This document shows, piece by piece, positions 21,505 through 26,452 of a DNA stretch of 26,452 nucleotides (positions are counted from its first letter, which is position 1; each line of letters starts with the position of its first letter). Source of the stretch: Dipetalonema caudispina (taxonomy: Eukaryota > Nematoda > Chromadorea > Rhabditida > Onchocercidae); NCBI GenBank assembly GCA_013365325.1, contig JABVXV010000563.1, forward strand, positions 1-26,452, read 5' to 3'. The notes beneath the pieces were generated by a model, which was not told the DNA's origin, did not search any database, and worked only from the letters and a program-made list of their open reading frames with translations. Both the position numbers and the translations under genes were made by a program.

Positions 21505-22482
21505 AATATAAATGTACTGTGGTGGTAATTGCAATAGTATTTCCATTCTTGCAAATTAAAATCGATCTCATATGTGACTACCGTGCCATATCTTTCGATA
21601 CTTTTATGCAGAGGTGTTCTACTATTTGTATATTTGGTTAATTCGATTTTAATTTTTTATTGATGTATCAAATGTGGTAACAGGTGTGCTCTTTCTATAT
21701 TCACTTCCCAATTAGTGAGTTATTCATTTGTTGTAATTCAGTGACTGTATCCCAGTTTACTTATTTTTTTACTATTTATTGAAAAAATTTTTACGGGTAA
21801 TTAATTTTCATCCTTATCATTTGTTTGTTTTTATTGTGCCTTGCAGTGTCTTTGTGGTCTTATTTGTCGCTCTGTTTTAAGAAAGACTACTGACTGGTTG
21901 AGTAATTTGAGATTTCAATGAAATAGAAATTTAAGGGGCCAAATCTTTGTAAATTGCAAATTTCCTGTATACTAAAAAATTTATGCAAACAAATTCATAT
22001 TACTCACCGTCTTTAGACATTATTCTTTTAAAGAGTTATTACATATTGTATTGCATTCACTTTTTTTTACAGCAGCACGATTGTAGGATTTCAGTGGAAT
22101 GAAGTTTTCAAAAAAATTTTGAATTCTCTTCACAACATTTAATAAGCTTGCACCTCCTTGAAGCGAAAGGTTAGTGTTAAGGTTTATTACATTATAACTT
22201 CTCTATCGATTAGTTGATGACGATGGTTGTTGTAGTAACACAAAAGAAAATTACCTCCTCTACGATGCTTTTGGCAATAATTTTATCATTCTCTGACCTT
22301 CTTATTCAGCATTTAACTAAGTAAGTATTTGAGTACAAATTTAATACTTTGTAATATTCTTGTTAACTCTTTAGGTTTTAGTTTATACGGTACAATTATT
22401 CCATTATTTTTTAAAAATATATGCAGCAAATTGGTAGTTTTAAGTACAGGTACTAATAATAGTAACAGCAATAATTGATCTT
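21505..22482. other. Convergent intergenic spacer between SMC5 and TTLL11
   Basis: About 1 kb between the SMC5 stop (plus) and the TTLL11 stop (minus). It must contain both 3' UTRs. Only variant hexamers such as TATAAA near 21508 lie just after the SMC5 stop, and no canonical AATAAA is well placed for either gene. I see no gene, RNA gene or repeat of note. Confidence 0.55.
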
Positions 22483-25400
22483 TTAAAAACGAAAAGGTTG
22501 TTGTATCCTTGGCAATACCAGCTCATCTTTTTTCCTAGTGCTGTGATTTACAAAAAAATTTACTGAAGTTTCTTTTGGAATCATCCCATTTAACGTACGT
22601 GGAAGTGATCGTCCGTATCGTCCTTGAAGTTTCATCCAATCTGTTGGTTTCAAGCGTGTTTGTGAACGACTTGTTCGTTTCATATGTATTCGTGATGGAA
22701 GCAAGTAAATTTCAACGCTGCAAACTTTTAATCTGAATTCAAATGTGTATATTTATAAATGTTAGAAATTGGCAAATTTACTTCCGACTGAAAAAACATA
22801 CTTTTTGATGTTATGCTTGACTGGATAGAAGTTAATAAGAAGTAAACAATATAATAGAAGATAAGTGAAAATGAACATTTAATAAAACATATACTTTCGA
22901 CAGTTCTCATGATTGATTTGAACACGTCTCAAACGTGTTGATCTTACACCAATACTTCGAAGAGATGAATCACAATATGCAAGCAAATGTTGCATCTGTT
23001 CCAATAAATGTACGGAAAATGGGAATTTCAATTGAGCAATGTAATAGAGGAGATAAAGAAACCCATGAAATGATAAACCTGAAAAATTTAGAATTGATAA
23101 TTTTGATTAGGTTATGAGATCTGTAACAGATTTCATGTTATACAAATTTTGGTTCTACATTAGCTAGATTATTAATTACTTCAGTTTGTAAATTATTATT
23201 TATAATTAGGTTTTGAAAATTGGAAATTGTGAGATTTCTGAGTGATAAGTTAAAATAATCATAACCTATAGGATTGGCTAATTTGAATTAAATATTATGA
23301 ATAATCATTTAGTCATAAATTAGTTATACATTATTACTGATATTATGAATGAAATATCCTCACTATTGATATGCTTTATTGGTAACATCATCCAGTGTTA
23401 TTTGTTTGTCTGATTTAGGATTACTGAAGAGTTTAAAAATTATGAAATACAAACCGGAAACATATGGAATATATTCATTTGCCGTGAAATATTTGTAAAT
23501 TTCTATAAATTTTAATTCCATTTCCTCCATTGTTATTACATCTAGCAAACTGCATTTTCTGTAAAAGAAACAAAAAAAGAGGACGGGAATTTGCATATAA
23601 AGAATTGTGAAAATTTGTAATTATAAATAAAATTGTGGAAATTTGCAATTGTAGATGAATTATTATACTTATTTTGATTATTGGATTTAAATAATGCAAT
23701 TTTTTTTTTTATTTAATTTATCTCACAATGGGAAATTCCTATAACAATGCTCTTTTCTTGGAAGTGTCAACTCTTTCTTCTTGGGATATGTCAACTCTCC
23801 TTTCTTGCATTATATTCAAGCCAATCTTCCCAGTTGATATATTCTTATAGTCATGATTGTACAACACTAATTTTAAGTTCATAATTTTAAGGAGTAATTA
23901 TCATAACTTATCATATAAATGATTAACACAAATAATTTGAGTTATCATAACAACATTAATATGTATATTAAATTATAATAGAACTATTCTTTTCAAAACT
24001 TTTTAAACTTCATATCGAATTTTTATAGTAAATTTGTAATGATCATATTATTTGGTAGTAGTCTACAAGTGATTAATTGATATAGATAATTTGTATTTAT
24101 GTAAATACAAGAAAGTAAGTATTAATGTGTAAAATTACAATTGCAAAAGTCAAGTTTAGAAATCGATTTAAAATTAATGTTCAAAAATAATAGTGAAATG
24201 TTCAAGAATATGATACGAGCAAAATAAATGGCCATTTTCGACAGTATTATTAATTAATCAAATGAGTAAATTTTGTCAAATTATACTTTCGCTACTATTA
24301 TCTGTCAAAAACAAACTTTAGAAAAATTCGAGCACCGGAAATTATCAAAACAGTTGTCTGTTTCAAATTTACAAATTGCATAAATAAATAAACAGCTTTG
24401 TCTAAAAATAGCAAATGTCCACTGCTTTGACCATATCGACATGGAAAAATCTGTAAAAAAGAATTTTTTAAATTTAACATATCAGTAGACAAAAATTATG
24501 ACAGTAAATTTTAAAAGTTGCTGTAATTAAGTACTTCATACCTCAGTTAGATGACATCTTCGTTTTGCTCCAAATTCTCCCATATCATCCACTGTTTTCC
24601 GAGAACAGTTACTGCTTGTATGTGTTAAATTACTAAAATTAAATTCAGTTTCTTTTTTGAAAAAATTATAACTTTCAAAAAGATTTCGAAAAACGGGAAA
24701 TGAAAATAAAAATTACCGAAAAGTTAAGCGATATGAACATCTTGTACTTCAAGATATCAAAAGAAATGTGAAAAGAAAAAAAAACTGAAATTGAAAATTT
24801 GCGAATTTTGACCTTTTTCTTGAAAATTTAAATTATTCTGATTAAAATAATCATTAATAAATACTAACGCTAATGACTGAGTAGGATAAACATTATCGAT
24901 TAAATTGAGAACTAGAAGAATTGTATCTCTTACCAATGGAATTTTAATAATCTGTAATAATGATAATTAAGTATTTGTGTTAGGATCATTTAGGAAGCTT
25001 AAGCAACGGTAGGAAATCAGGCTTATATTGGTTTGACGGCCATTACTCTTCCGGAAAAATTCTTTTTTCGCCTACTCACTTATTCATCAGAATCTGTAGT
25101 GCGGTGGAAAATAATTTAATATTTTTGGCAATTTTTTATTCGGCCACACTGTGTTATCAGTACTATCATTATTTTTATCACGAACAAACTATCATTGTTC
25201 TCAACACTGATAAAAATATCACTATTTCAATGTTTATCGAGAAATGACTGCAAATATTTACTCTAATTAGTGGTAATTATACTGTGATTAGTGAAAATAT
25301 TGATAACTTTAGATTCTAATAGTAAATCTGTTTTTAGAAATCTACAACAGAAAATTGTAAACCTCATTTAGGAAATCACAAAAACTGTAATTAATATTAT

Positions 25401-26253
25401 TTATTATAAATGATTACCATTATTTCGAACAATTTTAATGATTAATCTTACAACATCGTTATAATATAAACTGAGAAAAGTCCAAATTAAAAATAAAAAA
25501 ATTTTATGAATTATTCCAGTAATACTCACTTCGTCTACAATAGAGCGTATCCGTAACGGTTCGATATTTTCCTTATTATTATCAAATGGATTTAAAATAT
25601 CATGTTCGATTGTTAAGCTAGGAGCCGAATTTACTTCAAGCAATACTGGTATCAAATTTTTTGTAATCAATATATCAAAACCTATTATCTGAAAAAAAAA
25701 AACAGCCAAAATTTATTTATTTTATCGAGAATATAAGAGAAAGTTCCCATAAGGATTGTTATTAATATTAGCAACACCAATATTAACCTATATGCATATC
25801 GTTGTATTAATTTTAATTTTATATTAATTATTCGGAAATTAGCAATATAAAAAAATTGCTGGTTTTGATTACTAGTAAAAAGAATATACTCAATTTTTAA
25901 ATATAATAAATAATTATTTTAATCTAGATTAGTCTTATAGCAATGGGGTAGAATGATTCGAATTAATTAATTAACTAACACAGTTCTTGTTATATAGAAT
26001 GGAATTAAAAGGAATCGTATTGAATTGCATTACTAGCAATGACATTAACTAATTGAAATGCTTAAATTATATACCTGAAAGCATTGTGGACCCACTGTAT
26101 CATAGAAATAATGCTCATAATTAAGAATAATTTCAGGTAGCATTGCAATTACCGTTTTAACAATTATTATTTTAATATCGTGCCATAATTGTTGCTTTTT
26201 TACACCTCGTGCTTCCATTTGATGGAAAACAGTGGATAGTAATCGTTTACTTC
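22483..26253 (-). CDS. ttll-11: TTLL11-type tubulin polyglutamylase, 3' part, 8 exons (5' truncated)
   Basis: Partial CDS complement(join(22483..22732,22895..23078,23455..23558,24317..24450,24542..24632,24878..24951,25530..25688,26075..26253)), 390 codons plus stop; earlier exons lie past the window edge. The first two visible exons hold the end of the TTL ATP-grasp domain: SKRLLSTVFHQMEARGV, LWHDIKIIIVKTVIAMLPE, CFQIIGFDIL and VLLEVNSAPSLTIEHD, where Glu and Asn of LEVN bind ATP-magnesium in the family. Then come IVDE, KIPLVRDTILLV, RCHLTEIFP, LFLDKAVYLFMQFV, ARIFLKKCSLLDV, SGLSFHGFLYLLYYIAQLKF and LLEQMQHLLAYCD, a post-catalytic helical region that follows human TTLL11 in order. The C-terminus is basic (IHMKRTSRSQTRLKP). 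Family role: adding or extending glutamate side chains on tubulin tails, often in cilia; nematode cilia occur only in sensory neurons. The donor at 24878 (GTCATT) is weak and is the least certain junction. Confidence 0.85.
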
Positions 26254-26298
26254 CTAAAATAATACATCAAGAATTTCAGTTTAAATAAACTTAACAAT

Positions 26299-26452
<154 letters not shown>

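Noticed and set aside
22483..22704. Stand-alone 73-codon minus-strand gene
   Set aside because: The frame continues upstream to an acceptor at 22733 and joins in phase to the preceding TTLL11 exon, so it is the terminal exon of that gene.

Overview
The window looks like AT-rich nuclear DNA from a nematode, probably a clade III (spirurid or filarial-type) worm. The basis is four intron-rich genes whose proteins are clearly metazoan, mostly short introns (about 80-800 nt) with TTTCAG or TTTTAG acceptors and tight GT donors, and start codons that sit just behind acceptor-like sites, as expected where mRNAs are trans-spliced to a spliced leader. The assignment to nematodes is inference; the protein families are read directly. 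There is no bacterial-style gene organisation, and nearly all long single-frame ORFs are shadows or fragments of spliced genes.

Layout: (1) 1-1137, non-coding. (2) 1138-1797 (+), a small three-exon gene for an 81-residue Pro-rich then Cys-rich peptide resembling CYSTM-type proteins. (3) 1798-4411, non-coding with a short tandem duplication. (4) 4412-9216 (-), a 12-exon sorting nexin 17 gene (PX plus FERM-like module, 525 aa), including the C-terminal acidic tail that in mammals docks the Retriever complex. (5) 9217-10435, a divergent intergenic/promoter region with inverted and direct repeats. (6) 10436-21504 (+), a 31-exon SMC5 gene (1086 aa) with Walker A, Q-loop, both coiled coils, hinge, ABC signature and Walker B, including a 21-nt microexon. 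(7) 21505-22482, a convergent intergenic spacer. (8) 22483-26253 (-), the last eight exons of a TTLL11-type tubulin polyglutamylase gene, whose 5' part lies beyond the right edge. (9) 26299-26452, a TAA microsatellite running off the end of the window, in the intron upstream of the first visible TTLL11 exon.

The genes do not form a pathway: SNX17 acts in endosomal cargo recycling, SMC5 in chromosome maintenance with SMC6, and TTLL11 in tubulin modification. The only structural link is that SNX17 and SMC5 are transcribed divergently from about 1.2 kb. I reconstructed exon boundaries by hand from splice signals, reading-frame phase and remembered similarity to the human proteins. Every exon of the two complete large genes joins in phase; the least certain junctions are flagged. 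I found no convincing new biological system. The oddest unexplained element is an exon-like open segment inside the last SMC5 intron.
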